Positions 33,305 through 43,286 of a stretch of DNA of 64,000 bases are shown piece after piece; positions within the stretch are counted from its first letter, which is position 1, and each line of letters begins with the position of its first letter. The translations under genes and the position numbers were made by a program. The DNA is from Ampelomyces quisqualis. Lineage: Eukaryota > Ascomycota > Dothideomycetes > Pleosporales > Phaeosphaeriaceae. The notes under the pieces are model-generated. The model saw only the letters and a program-made list of their open reading frames with translations, searched no databases and was not told the origin of the DNA. The stretch covers positions 1,364,001 to 1,428,000 of the forward strand of contig JAGTXZ010000024.1 in the NCBI GenBank assembly GCA_018398575.1. Direction: 5' to 3'.

Positions 33305-34345
33305 TTACACACTCATCTTCATAGCAATACCCGCATGCGGCTTATACCCAATTACCTCAAAATCGTCCGCATCCCACCCATCAATACTCCCCCCTCCCTG
33401 CCTACTAATCCTCAGTGTTGGGAAATCTCTGGGTTCCCTCTCCAACTGCACCTTCAACGCATCCACATGGTCGAGATAAACGTGCGCATCGCCCATTGTA
33501 TGCGTGAACGTGCCGGGCGTCAAGCCACACACGTGAGCCAGCATGTGCGTCAGGAGCGCATAACTCGCGATATTGAACGGCACGCCGAGACCCATGTCGC
33601 AACTGCGCTGGTACAAGAGGGAATGAAGAAGGCCGCGGGGTTGTTGTGTGTCGCCGTCGGGGTTGCGCGGAAACGAGACGTAGAATTGGGCAAACATGTG
33701 GCACGGCGGGAGGGCCATTTTCTTGAGGTCAGCGGGGTTCCAGGCGCTGAGGATGATGCGGCGATCGTAGGGGTTGGTTTTCAGTCTGTCGATGACTTGG
33801 GCGAGTTGGTCGACGCCCTCGCCTGTGTAGTCGTGCGCATGGCCTTTGTATTCTGCGCCAAAGTGTCGCCATTGGAAGCCGTATACGGGCCCTAATTCGC
33901 CCTCCTCGTAGTGGCTCAGGCCGACGCTGTCGAGGTATTCGCGGCTTCCGTTGCCGTCCCAGATCTTGATGCCGGCGTCGGAGAGCGGCTTGCTGTGTGT
34001 GCTGCCGGCGACGAACCAGAGCAGTTCGCCTATCACGGCGCGTAGGAATACGCGCTTGGTGGTGAGGAGGGGGAGAATAAGGTCGGGGGGTTGTGTGGGG
34101 TCGGTGGAGGGGCGCGAGAGGGCGAATTTCATTTGCGCGGGGAAGGGTACGGCGTATGTGCCGGTGCCGGTGCGATCGGGCCGGTGTTCCCCATTTTCGA
34201 GTATGTTGCGTATGAGGTCGAGGTATTGGTATTCTTCATGCCGCGAGTTTGATGGTGTGTTGGTGGACTCAGATTTTGTGGAGGATGTGGCGTGTGTTGT
34301 GGGTTCCGAGTGCGATTTGACCGAATCGAGGGCTGAGGGTGTCAT
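33305..34345 (-). CDS. TMP1: Thymidylate synthase
   Basis: A single exon of 346 aa that converts dUMP to dTMP with methylenetetrahydrofolate. The catalytic block LPPCHMFAQFYV carries the nucleophilic Cys. Other marks are RPDRTGTGT near the start of the domain, LTTKRVFLRAVIGELLWFVAG, GPVYGFQWRHFGAEY, RRIILSAWNPADL, QRSCDMGLGVPFNIASYALL and the C-terminal GIAMKMSV. The ATG at 34345 (MTPSALDS) was chosen because it precedes a Ser/Thr-rich leader and the domain. The same frame is open upstream to 34597, so a longer product cannot be excluded, but that part covers the promoter repeats. It shares a 225-bp promoter with the HAUS3-like gene. Confidence 0.96.
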   Translation of the reverse strand: MTPSALDSVKSHSEPTTHATSSTKSESTNTPSNSRHEEYQYLDLIRNILENGEHRPDRTGTGTYAVPFPAQMKFALSRPSTDPTQPPDLILPLLTTKRVFLRAVIGELLWFVAGSTHSKPLSDAGIKIWDGNGSREYLDSVGLSHYEEGELGPVYGFQWRHFGAEYKGHAHDYTGEGVDQLAQVIDRLKTNPYDRRIILSAWNPADLKKMALPPCHMFAQFYVSFPRNPDGDTQQPRGLLHSLLYQRSCDMGLGVPFNIASYALLTHMLAHVCGLTPGTFTHTMGDAHVYLDHVDALKVQLEREPRDFPTLRISRQGGGSIDGWDADDFEVIGYKPHAGIAMKMSV

Positions 34346-34429
34346 TTTGTGTGTATGGTATGCAGTGCAATCTTGGAATGGCTGTGTATCGAGACTTGGT
34401 TCGTCGTTCCAAAAGTTAATCGCTACTGG

Positions 34430-34450
34430 ACGCGACGCGACGCGACGCGA
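34430..34450. repeat. (ACGCG)4 A array, MCB-like
   Basis: Four perfect head-to-tail copies of ACGCG followed by A give overlapping ACGCGA sites. They lie 85-105 bp upstream of the thymidylate synthase ATG and about 120-140 bp upstream of the divergent ATG. They match the core of the MluI cell-cycle box. Confidence 0.85.
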
Positions 34451-34471
34451 ACGTGTACCGGTATATCGGTA

Positions 34472-34499
34472 GGTACCGGTACCCACCTTACGGTGGGTA
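34472..34499. promoter_or_regulatory. Adjacent perfect palindromes
   Basis: GGTACCGGTACC at 34472-34483 is a perfect 12-bp palindrome. TACCCACC and GGTGGGTA at 34480-34499 form an 8-bp inverted repeat around a 4-nt TTAC spacer. A dimeric regulator site or a hairpin is possible. Confidence 0.5.
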
Positions 34500-34570
34500 G
34501 TTGGGCACGCCAGGGTCCAGCCCAATCCGCTTCGCTTTGAACACTTCCAACAGACCTCCGCAGTGTACTC

Positions 34571-36266
34571 ATGGAGGAAGAACAGGCAGCTCACCACCTC
34601 CTGAATGTCCTAGAAGAACGAGGCCTCAATGTCGATTTAGACAAAATACTGTTGGGCTTTGAAGATACGGACACAAAGCATGAAGCTGCCTTGTGGGTAG
34701 ACGAGTACCTCCATGAAGAGACACTTCTTACGAAAGAGGAGCTCGAACTGTATGTGCCCTGATCATGTAGCTTTTACGTTTCTAATTCTCGGACCAGATA
34801 CCAAACCCTTCGAAAGAAAGGCCTTTTGCACCAATATGAGAGCGAGGGCGAACCGGTTCGGCCCATCATGGACCATGAAATTGCATGTGCAATTGAGTCG
34901 TTGCAAAGCTCCACTGCAGCAATCGAGGCACAGTGTAAAGTTCTCGAGGTGCAGAGAGATGCGCTTACGAAGCTGAGGGCGCTCGACAAACCTAATCTTA
35001 ATGCCGAGCATGCCCGCAATGAGAGAAGGAAGAAAGAGGGGCAAGAGAAAGCTAGACTCGATGTTGCAGTACGATCATCAATGTCTCCACAGACGTTGTG
35101 AAGCTGACTTGATCAGGTTGATGATGTCGCTGCTGCTATCACAGAGCAAATTATGGAGTCACAGAAAGAGATTGACACTGAGAAATCGACCGTCAGGAGC
35201 TACCTCAGCGAGCGACTTGCTTCAGACGACCAGATTCTCAGCAGACTTCCAGCCATCCTGTCAAAGCTGGCCATAGAGATTGAGCACAGTGAGGACGAAC
35301 AGTCCATTGATCAATGGTGCAAGGCCATCGTGTCTTTCCGCACAGACGAGATCAAAGCCCGGGTCGATGCAGTCTACCTGAACAGCCTTTCTCCACACCA
35401 AACGAATGGTCGTGCGGAGACGCTGAATGCAGAACTCAAGCAGCGAAAGACTGCATTGCAAGCTGAGATGGAAGAGCTGCACTCGGAAATTGCATCCGTT
35501 GCGGCAATGGTGGTCGAGCACGAGCTACGCAAGCCAATGAATGAGATGAAGGCCAGAAAGGATCGAGAAGTCACACAAGCACGAGGCGCATGGCTCAACT
35601 ACGTATGTCATCACTGACCGGGGCGCCTCACATGACTGACATGTACAGATCCTCACGACACTCGACTACATGGGCAAGCGTCTCGACACCATCACAAACA
35701 GCGCAAAAAACGTCGACGGCTTCCAGCAGGCCCTTGCACACGTCAACCACGCAGTATCAAAGCGCTTGCCAGATGTACACATTGCGCGACCTACACCGCC
35801 ACGAAGGACTACATCTGAACCTCTGTCGGCGTTTACACCCATGCTCAAATTCAACCCGAGGAAGACTCTCGACCTCCCATCCGCACTTCAGGACGCGCTT
35901 CGCCATGCAGGCATACCGTTCAATCAAGACAGTATCGAAGCTCTACAAGATTCACTCACGCGCACACGGCTCGAACGCGAAAAGAAGCTACGGGAGCATT
36001 ACGAATCGACATGCGCTTCAGCACATGAGAGTATAGCTGGACGCGCGAGTAAAGCGGACAGCGACGTAAGGGTCATACTTGACGCATTGTACAAGCATGC
36101 GTCGTTCCAGCAAGTGCGGCTGACGGATGGGCAGTTGGAGAAGGGGCTGCGGGAGATGGAGGTGGATTTGGAGAAGAAGCATGATGAGTTGCTCGAGGCA
36201 GAGAGAAACGAGCTGAGTCTGAGCGATCCCAAGGTGAGGGCGTTTGTTGCGAAGTACGGTAAATGA
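34571..36266 (+). CDS. HAUS augmin-like complex subunit 3-like coiled-coil protein
   Basis: Four exons (34571-34749, 34798-35068, 35117-35602, 35649-36266) join through introns of 48, 48 and 46 nt, giving 517 aa. The N-terminal 75 residues, with LLGFEDTDTKHEAALWVDEY and LLTKEELELYQTLRKKG, resemble the start of HAUS3, where a short acidic globular part is followed by a leucine-rich E-L-E-x-(F/Y) helix. The rest is almost entirely heptad-rich coiled coil. Augmin recruits gamma-tubulin to spindle microtubules, and HAUS3 is one of its long coiled-coil subunits. The assignment rests on the N-terminal pattern and overall form; another spindle coiled-coil protein is the main alternative. A cell-cycle role fits the promoter shared with thymidylate synthase. 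Confidence 0.6.
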
Positions 36267-36783
36267 GTGTCCAAAGCATGGCGTTCTGACGGTGAGCGCT
36301 TCAGCGCCGGACACATGTGCGTTGTCGCGCTAAAGACAGGGGTCATGCTTGGCAAACACGTGCAGCGTGCCTGTTTGGAGTGAAGGCCATCAGCAAATAA
36401 TGCAGTTGGCAGTGTAGAAGCAAAGTAGAGCGGCAGGTGGCAGATGAATGAGTAGGAAGGCCTTGAGCGATACTCGGTAGAGGGAGTACATAGGGGACCT
36501 CGATGTTTGGCATCAGCCTCGGGCGGGTTGCTACCAACAGAGCTCGCTCCCCCTTGCAATCCGTGCACTCACCCGCCATTTCGTATCCCAGCCCCCTCGA
36601 ACAGATACATGGCGCCTCTCCGCTTCCACGCACACAACACCGCCCTTCCCGACCCCTGCTGCCACTCCAACGAGTGCGGGATGCTCTCACCAGGCATCAG
36701 CATCTCCGCCACCCCCTGCCCCTTGCATTGAACACCCAAACACCGCGCCTTCACGGCTCCCCTGAGCTCGCTCGGCATCAGCC
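36267..36783. other. Intergenic region
   Basis: 517 bp between the HAUS3-like stop and the next ATG. The last 250 bp are C-rich, typical of a fungal promoter and leader. No gene is seen. Confidence 0.4.
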
Positions 36784-38056
36784 ATGGCGAGAGGAGAGCT
36801 GATCACCATCGGCGCCGCGGCCACGGCCATCGGCGGCGCCTACAAGCTGGGAGAGTTCATGTTCAAGGCCAAACGCGCCCGCGACGTCGGTCCCGCCAAC
36901 GCCGTCTACGTGCGCATCATCGGCCGCGTCCGCTCCGACCTCGACGAAGTCCGTCGCCTGCTCTCCGTCCGCGAGGTGCACGACGCCCTCGAGTCCAACC
37001 CGGAGAAGTCGCGCTGGGTCTACGGCGCCATGCGGGACGTGCGCGGCGCCCTCGAGAACATCACCCCCCACACGGAGCGCGTTGGCGGCGATGTCGAAGC
37101 CGGCCGCCGCATTGGCGTGCGTCACCGCGTCTACTGGCTCCTGAGCGAGAAGGAGAAACTCGAAAGCAGGGAGAAGGAGCTGACGGTTGCGCACGTCAGC
37201 CTCAGCGAGGTCCTCGGCTACCTGAGCGGTCTGGAGCCCGTCGAAGAGCCCAAGAGGCCCAAGTCGTCGTCGAAGAAGGAGACGCACATCGACATCGACA
37301 TCAAGCGCGACGCACCCCAGCACATCACCACCGAGAGGGTCGAGCGTGACGTCTACATCGAGCGCGATGCCCCCAGGCGTGTCGAGGAGCGCGACGTGTA
37401 CATCGAGCGCGACCGCCAAGGCCCGCCTCGCTACGAGCAGCACGCCGACATCCACATCGACGAGCGCGGCCCCCATCACCAGCACGTCGAGGCCGACATC
37501 CACATCGACCGCAACCGTGACCCGCGCTACGAAGCCCAGTATGACGCCCGCTACGAGCAGCAAGTCCACCACGACCACCACGACCAATTCCGCTCCCAGT
37601 ACCCGGAAGAGAGGCAGCACGATGCCCGCCCCTTCCCTGAGCCCCTCGCCCGCCGCCCCGAAGCCTACGAGGACCGCCTCCCCGAGCGCGATTCCTGGAT
37701 GCAGAGCGAGGCCCGCAGGCCCCGTGCCCCCGGCAACCACGGCCCCTATGGCGAGTACGCCGAGTACGGCGTCCCCCAGCCCTCGGGTGCGGCTCACTAC
37801 CAGCGTAGGTACCAAGGAGACGCAGGCTTTGGGGACGAAGAAATACTGAATCCTCAACCAGTGCCACTATCCAAGGAGTACAAGGAACGCGAGGTCAGAC
37901 TTTGTCCTCCACCAAGACAACAAAACGGTGCACTGACGATGCCAGCAGATGTGGATCGAGCAAAAGGAAGACTTTAGGTTCGACGAGTACGGCAACAGAC
38001 TTCCTGATCGCTACTTCCAGCCCCCTGTCCCCAGGCCGTATCGCAGCCGCATGTAG
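36784..38056 (+). CDS. Highly charged protein with HIDID/YIERD repeats, unknown function
   Basis: Exon 1 is 36784-37893 and exon 2 is 37949-38056, giving 405 aa. The intron ends CAGCAG, so an extra Gln is a possible variant. Residues 1-150 look folded: a Gly/Ala-rich hydrophobic start (MARGELITIGAAATAIGGAY), then amphipathic helices with NAVYVRIIGRVRSDLDEVRR. From about residue 165 the protein is disordered and rich in His, Asp, Arg, Tyr and Pro, with repeats THIDIDIKRD, ADIHIDERG, ADIHIDRNRD, DVYIERDAP and DVYIERDRQ. The added exon ends WIEQKEDFRFDEYGNRLPDR and PVPRPYRSRM, which reads as a genuine tail. No known family is recognised. Confidence 0.75.
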
Positions 38057-38319
38057 ATAGCAAGACAGACCGGACTGGTTGATATGTATAATTTGGATAT
38101 AATGAGCTTTTCGCTGTCTTTTTGTACGTAAGCAAGTACCCGCCACAGATAGTCTTTTCGGTTCGAGGGCGGAAGAGTGCTTCTTCTACTTAGCTAGCAA
38201 GTGAAATTTTTCTTTGCGTACTCGCTCAAGAGTTGCGTGTTACCAGTGACCCTGTGCAAATGGTGTCATGAATAGGTACGCTAGAGGTATGTCCTGGACA
38301 AAGACAAGGCATCCACAAG

Positions 38320-39612
38320 TTAACGTGCAACCATGTCTTTTCTTGCAGTCGTCTCCACGTCATCAACAGCACGCACCCCAATCTCTCCAGCCCCCACAAG
38401 TCCTCCCGCCGTCCACCGCTCCCTCTCCACCGCGGCCCAAGTCCCCATCTCCACGTCCACATCCACGTCTGCCTCGGACGCCGCCCGCCTCGGCACCCTG
38501 TCCGTCAGCGCCGCCTCCAGCCCGCTCAACCTCGCAGGCAACGAATACGTCGACGGCGACGCACCCTCTGCAGCGCCGAGTCGCCGCAGTCTGACGTCCG
38601 CATTGAGCGCGTTCCTGCGGTTCAGAACCGCGGCGTACAGCGTGAGAACGAGGTAGATTATAATACTGTGTAGTTGTGAGTGAGCAGGGCGAAGGGGAAA
38701 GCGGAACGACGGGGCGCCAAAAGACGTACCAGACGATTTGGAGCGCGGCGAAGATGTAACTTGCCGTTGCTAGGTTGCTTCGAACGGTCTTTTGGGCTCG
38801 GAACGTGGTTGCTTCGGCGGGGGAGAGGGCGCAGATGTTAGCCCTTTTGTGTGTCGGGGTGTGTTAGCGTCTTTGTCTCGTTTTCTGCTCATGTCGGATT
38901 CTGGAGGGGGGGAAATAAAAGGGGGGGGGGTGGGGTTACCTGTATAATTTGCTCTGGTTGGTATCGATGTTCATGCCTGCGACAAACACTGCGGATAGAC
39001 CGGTGTATACAAGGAGGACCAGTCCGGCTACAAAGGCCAGACGATTCGGTATGCCAAAGGGAAGGAAGTGGAGGGACAAGAGGCCGACGAAGAGTGCGGT
39101 ACCGATGGGTGGGATGATGATTGATGCGAAGATTGTGAACCTACAACAATACACGTCAGCAATCTTTTCTCTAGCTTTCCCTTGAACAATTCCCCTGAAG
39201 ATAAAACAAGACAAGATGAAGAGAAGTGAATGTACACATACACTTTCCCACCCCATCCCCCATCTACGCTCCCGATCCTCTGCACTGCACCGAGTCCATA
39301 CGCCCCCGCCCCATCATCCATCCCATACCCGTAGAACGTAACACCCCCGTCCGCATCTACCCATCGCACAATCCCGCTCCCAAGCGCCCGACACGCGACC
39401 TTGTCGCCGCGTTGGATGATTTGCACGCCGGCCGCGAGTGTGGTGGCGAGGCAAGTGATGGAGAAAGCGATGGCGAGGAAGAGGGTGAGAATGGCGTGGG
39501 AGGTGGGGCCGGGGAGGGAGGAGGAGTGTGCGGATAGGAGGGTGGTGAAGAGGGTGGTGATCGTGGGTTTGAAGGAGGAGAGTTTGGTACGAGGGGGTGT
39601 AGGGGAAGACAT
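38320..39612 (-). CDS. Four-exon integral membrane protein, unknown function
   Basis: Exons 39612-39242, 39140-38940, 38843-38730 and 38665-38320 give 343 aa. Introns are 101, 96 and 64 nt, GT-AG; the 96-nt intron has a G-run on the plus strand. Four membrane segments are spread over the exons: AILTLFLAIAFSITCLATTL, IFASIIIPPIGTALFVGLLS, RLAFVAGLVLLVYTGLSAVF and FAALQIVCIIIYLVLTLYAA (created by the last splice). A cytosolic tail of about 85 residues is acidic (ASEADVDVDVEMG). The four-helix plan resembles small fungal tetraspan proteins, but I do not recognise the family. Frame continuity across three splices and the split membrane helix support the model. Confidence 0.7.
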
Positions 39613-39937
39613 GTTGCATAAGCGAGAGGGGGAGGCGGTGCTTAATTTCAGAGGGGGTTGTGTAGGATGGTTGTTATGTGAGGGTATCGTGGGAGAAGGG
39701 AGAAATGATTGAGTGTGTGGCTTGGAGAAGGAATGAAAAGTAAGAATGTGGAACTGAAATTTACCCCAAAGGAAAATTCAAGAGGATTCGGGGTTGTGTG
39801 GATGGACTCTTGGTTCGGATGCGTTGGGCGCATGTTAGTCTACCGTTCGGTACAGTGAGGGGGAAACCGTTGGCGTTGTAAGAAGCCACCTGTATTACCC
39901 ATACCACATCTATTCCATTTTAGACCAAGCTGCCTTC
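39613..39937. other. Intergenic region
   Basis: 325 bp between the ATG of the membrane protein and the stop of ZNG1, both on the minus strand. It is rich in G/T on the plus strand and no gene is seen. Confidence 0.4.
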
Positions 39938-41225
39938 TCACATACCTAGCGTTTTCAACAAACTCTCCTTCATGGCCAGCTGGTTGACCGCCCTGCCAAT
40001 CAGTACCAGCTTCGCTTGCCCAGCCTCTTCACCCACGGGCGCTCTAACTTCATTCGTGTCGTAAATGTTCCTGACACCCTGTACAAGAATCATGCGGCCA
40101 TCAATGACTGGTATGCGTGCTTTGAGGCGGTGTATTTCGAATGGCTGCGAAGAAGTGGTGTGGGCAAGTGTTTCTTCCCAGAGGATTGTGCGGAGGAACA
40201 AGTCAAATTTGTCAACCTGCGCTGCAGAAAGGGCGGGGAAGGAGAGCGTTGTTGTTGTTATTGACTAAACGCACTGTAAGAATGGTGTCGTGTGAGCAAT
40301 TGTGTTAAACTTACGGGGTCGAGGTGGCTGTGACCTTTGCTAGCGAACTTCAGATCTGCATCGGTAACTTCGTCGTATGCGTGCAAGTCTAGGATTAGTC
40401 CTTCGAGTTGCGGCACCTTGCTTTTTGTTGTAGTCTCGATACGAGCAAGGCCGTTGATGGAGCGTATCCGGTCGACCACGTTTTGAAGTTCCGCTTCAGA
40501 CACCAGATCTGTCTTGTTGATGATAATGACGTCCGCATGGCTAATTTGCAGATGCGCCGTAGTGAGAAGTGGGCCTTGATGGTCATGCTCGTCCACTTTG
40601 CTCTCATCTCCGTAGCCCTCATCTAAGCTCTTTAGGAGGTGCTTCGCATCCACAAGCGTGACGATGCCGTCTAGATATATCGTACTACCTAGCCCGTCGT
40701 CGAGCCAGAACATAGGGGCGATATTTCCGGGATCCGCTAAGCCAGTGGTCTCAAGCAGGATGTAGTCGAATAGCTCGCCGCGTTGCTCCATGAGGTTCTC
40801 GATGGCGGCGACACCGACATCCTTGACTGAACAGCATATGCAGCCATTTGCCAAAGGAACGAATGGAACTGGACTTGCTTCAGTGCTGTTTGATTCGGAT
40901 ACCGTGAGTTGCTTCTCAATGTCGATCGCTGCTTGCATGTTAGCTGGTAGCTTGCACCGGTTTGAGCTGACGCACAGTCGCCGAATTCGTTGAGAATTAC
41001 TGCTATCTTCTTGCCGTGCTGTTCTGTCAAAATGTAGTTGAGTAATGTGGTCTTGCCTGCGCCAAGATAGCCTGTGACAATAGTGATGGGCACTTTGCTC
41101 GAAGCGGTGTCGTCTGAGCTGGCTACCAGATCAGGGACTTCTTCGCCCTGGCTGGCCGTGGATTTTGCGTTGACTTTTGGCTGCACAAGGCTTGGAGCCT
41201 CGTCATCAGACGTGTCCACGTCCAT
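39938..41225 (-). CDS. ZNG1: COG0523 zinc-regulated GTPase metalloprotein activator (ZNG1/CBWD)
   Basis: Exons 41225-40976, 40928-40315 and 40264-39938 give 396 aa; introns are 47 and 50 nt. GTPase marks: Walker A GYLGAGKTT, the metal-binding GCICCS (CxCC) motif, DYILLETTGLADPG and G4 NKTDLV. The C-terminal CobW_C domain runs from FPALSAAQVDKFDLFLRTIL to the end. ZNG1 proteins are zinc chaperones that load Zn into methionine aminopeptidase 1 in the cytosol. The first intron can also end three bases earlier (AAGCAG), adding one residue. The N-terminal leader is acidic but the CPELV partner-binding motif of characterised ZNG1 appears as VPDLV, without the Cys. It diverges from the MOB3 gene. 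Confidence 0.92.
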
Positions 41226-41752
41226 GGTTCTGCCGATGAAAGGGATGTTAGGCTCGAACTACTATGCCTGCGTCAGGTTTAGAGAATACGTTTGTGGAGG
41301 TAAACCCCTGGCAACAGCAAGACGAGTAGTAAAACTCGAACAAGAAGGAAGATACACAAAGTCTACTGTCAGAAAGCTCGACGAAACATGGAAAGCACTG
41401 AAGCAGCCTCCGCTGGGTCGCTGCATCGACTCCGGAGTCATTGATCCACGTTCGGTAGCGTAACATGGATGTGGATTCGGATCGCAGTTGAAAGGCGATA
41501 CTTTACTCCGCTAAGATATAGTGAAGGTACTGGAAGAAACTTACTTGCAAGTGAACAGAGTAGACTTCGCGATATGTGACGTAGCCAGTCACTCCAGTAA
41601 CAGTGCTGGAGAACTGCAGGCGCTAACCGCGCTAACCTTGCGCGTCGAGACCCTGCAGCATCGAACCCGCAAGCCCAACATGGACCGAGACAACAACCCC
41701 ACGCTACACCACGCAAGAACACCCCCCCTCCCCCCCGCCAAGGTCCCAAAAT
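41226..41752. promoter_or_regulatory. Divergent promoter of ZNG1 and MOB3
   Basis: 527 bp between divergent ATGs. No gene is recognised. The segment just before the MOB3 ATG is C-rich (CCCCCCCTCCCCCCCGCC) and A-poor. Confidence 0.4.
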
Positions 41753-43286
41753 ATGGCGTCACCAGCTTCTCCACGTCTCCCGAGTCCTCCACCAATCCCT
41801 GAAGATCAGCTGTCGCCCATTGCCGCGAGCCCAGAGCAGCAGAAGCTGTTTGACAACCTCGACCACAATGCTGCGCGCAGGATACGGCCAGGCACAAAGG
41901 CAGAGGACATGGCAGAGGGACCACCCCTGGTCGATCTCCTAGAGGTAGGATTGTGTATGGCTCGAGGCCCACGGACATGGCTGACGACAGACGCAGATCG
42001 ACTCGGCGTTCCAGCTCACCGAACACCTCAAAGCACTACACAACTTCTTGACGCACCCCATGGCATCCGATGGCACCGTCGCCGTGGATCGAGACCGGGC
42101 ACTGAAGCTGGCCGAGCCACCGGAGAACGTAGACAAGACGCTCTGGCTGTACGAGCTGTGCCGCTTCCTCATACAGAAGGTCAACTCGATCATTGTCGCA
42201 CTCTTCTCCGACAGCCCGCCGTGCTCGTCCGTCACGTGCCCCGAGATGCGCGCGTCCGAGTGGCAGTATCTATGCGCCGTGCACGACCCGCCCAAGTCAT
42301 GTTGCGCGATTGATTATTGCTGCCATACGTTGGACTGGGCTGCCAACACCCTCACGTCGCCGAAGCACTTCCCCTCCAGGTTGGCACTGGGGACCGACCA
42401 GTCTACACAACACTCACAAGCACGCCAGTTGACAAACATCTTCAGACGCGTGTACCGCATATTCGCGCATGCTTGGTTCCAGCACCGTGACATGTTCTGG
42501 GACGTCGAGGCTCGCACCGGGCTGTACATGTTCTTCAAGACTGTCTGTGACTACTACGGTCTCATACCAGACGACAACTACACCATTCCACAGGAAGCAG
42601 AGGGTATTGAGCCTCCGACAGAGTCAAGATCGTCCATGCCATGCTTGATCCTAAGGCGAGAGCCCTCTGCGCCGGGAGCTGAAGACGAGAATGCCACCAT
42701 CATGGACGGAATCACAGACCACTCACTGTCAACACCCGGCACCACAAAGCGACACCGACACTCGCCATCTGTCGGCGCGACGATTGTATCTACAGTGGTC
42801 GAAGAGAATGAAGAGGAAGAGGAACAGCCCAAAGAGCTGACACGGCCAGTCACGCAGCCGTGGGAAACAAGCCCAGCAGACAACCATGGGTCGCAGTCAG
42901 AGGAATCGCGGCCATCAAATGAAGAGGCCGAGGGCGAAGCGGAAGATGGAATTGCGGAGTCTGTACCTGCTTCACCCAAGGCCGATGCCGCCGATGACAA
43001 GCCGGAAAAGCAAAGTGTTAGCGTGGAAGCCAAGGCAGATCCAAGGTCCCAGAGCGATGAAAAGCAAAGTGACGAGGCGGAACACGTGCCGAGCACGATA
43101 GACGAAGCAGATGCAGCAGATGCGAATGTCTCGGACTGCAAGACGGAGGCCGTAAAGGAGACAGACGTGCCCACAGCAGACGAGAGCCGTACAACCGCCG
43201 TGGAGTCAGGAAAGGCGGACGCTGACATGAAGTCGGCTGCGAATACCGACGATGCGCCTACCGAGGAAGAGGCTTCTGAGAAATGA
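41753..43286 (+). CDS. MOB3: MOB family protein, phocein/MOB4 type (STRIPAK subunit)
   Basis: Exon 1 is 41753-41944 and exon 2 is 41997-43286; a 52-nt intron gives 493 aa. The MOB fold covers about residues 65-270: FQLTEHLKALHNFLTHP, CPEMRASEWQYLCAVHDPPK, CCHTLDWAANTLTSPKHFPS, and the zinc-ligand helix IFAHAWFQHRDMF. The AxHDPPKxCxAIDY..HTLD pattern is closer to human MOB4/phocein and Neurospora MOB-3 than to the mitotic MOB1. Those proteins belong to the STRIPAK phosphatase-kinase complex controlling cell fusion and development. A disordered acidic tail of about 220 residues rich in Glu, Ala, Asp and Ser follows, much longer than in animals. Confidence 0.88.

Larger units (their letters stand above)
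34346..34570. promoter_or_regulatory. Divergent promoter of thymidylate synthase and the HAUS3-like gene
   Basis: 225 bp separate the two ATGs. It contains an (ACGCG)4 array and two palindromes (separate entries). In yeasts TMP1/CDC21 is a classic target of MBF, which binds MCB sites with an ACGCG core (established), so the array is a good candidate for G1/S control of both genes (inference). Confidence 0.7.

Noticed and set aside
34346..34597. Extended thymidylate synthase start at 34597
   Set aside because: The frame is open, but it would cover the ACGCG array and overlap the divergent gene's start; the ATG at 34345 fits the family.
36778..37857. 359-codon minus-strand open frame with many Val/Gly/Ala residues
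   Set aside because: Antisense shadow of the charged HIDID protein; the plus strand has a supported splice and tail.
38151..38175. GTTCGAG, a B-box-like word that suggested a tRNA
   Set aside because: No A-box, acceptor stem or cloverleaf partner is present around it.
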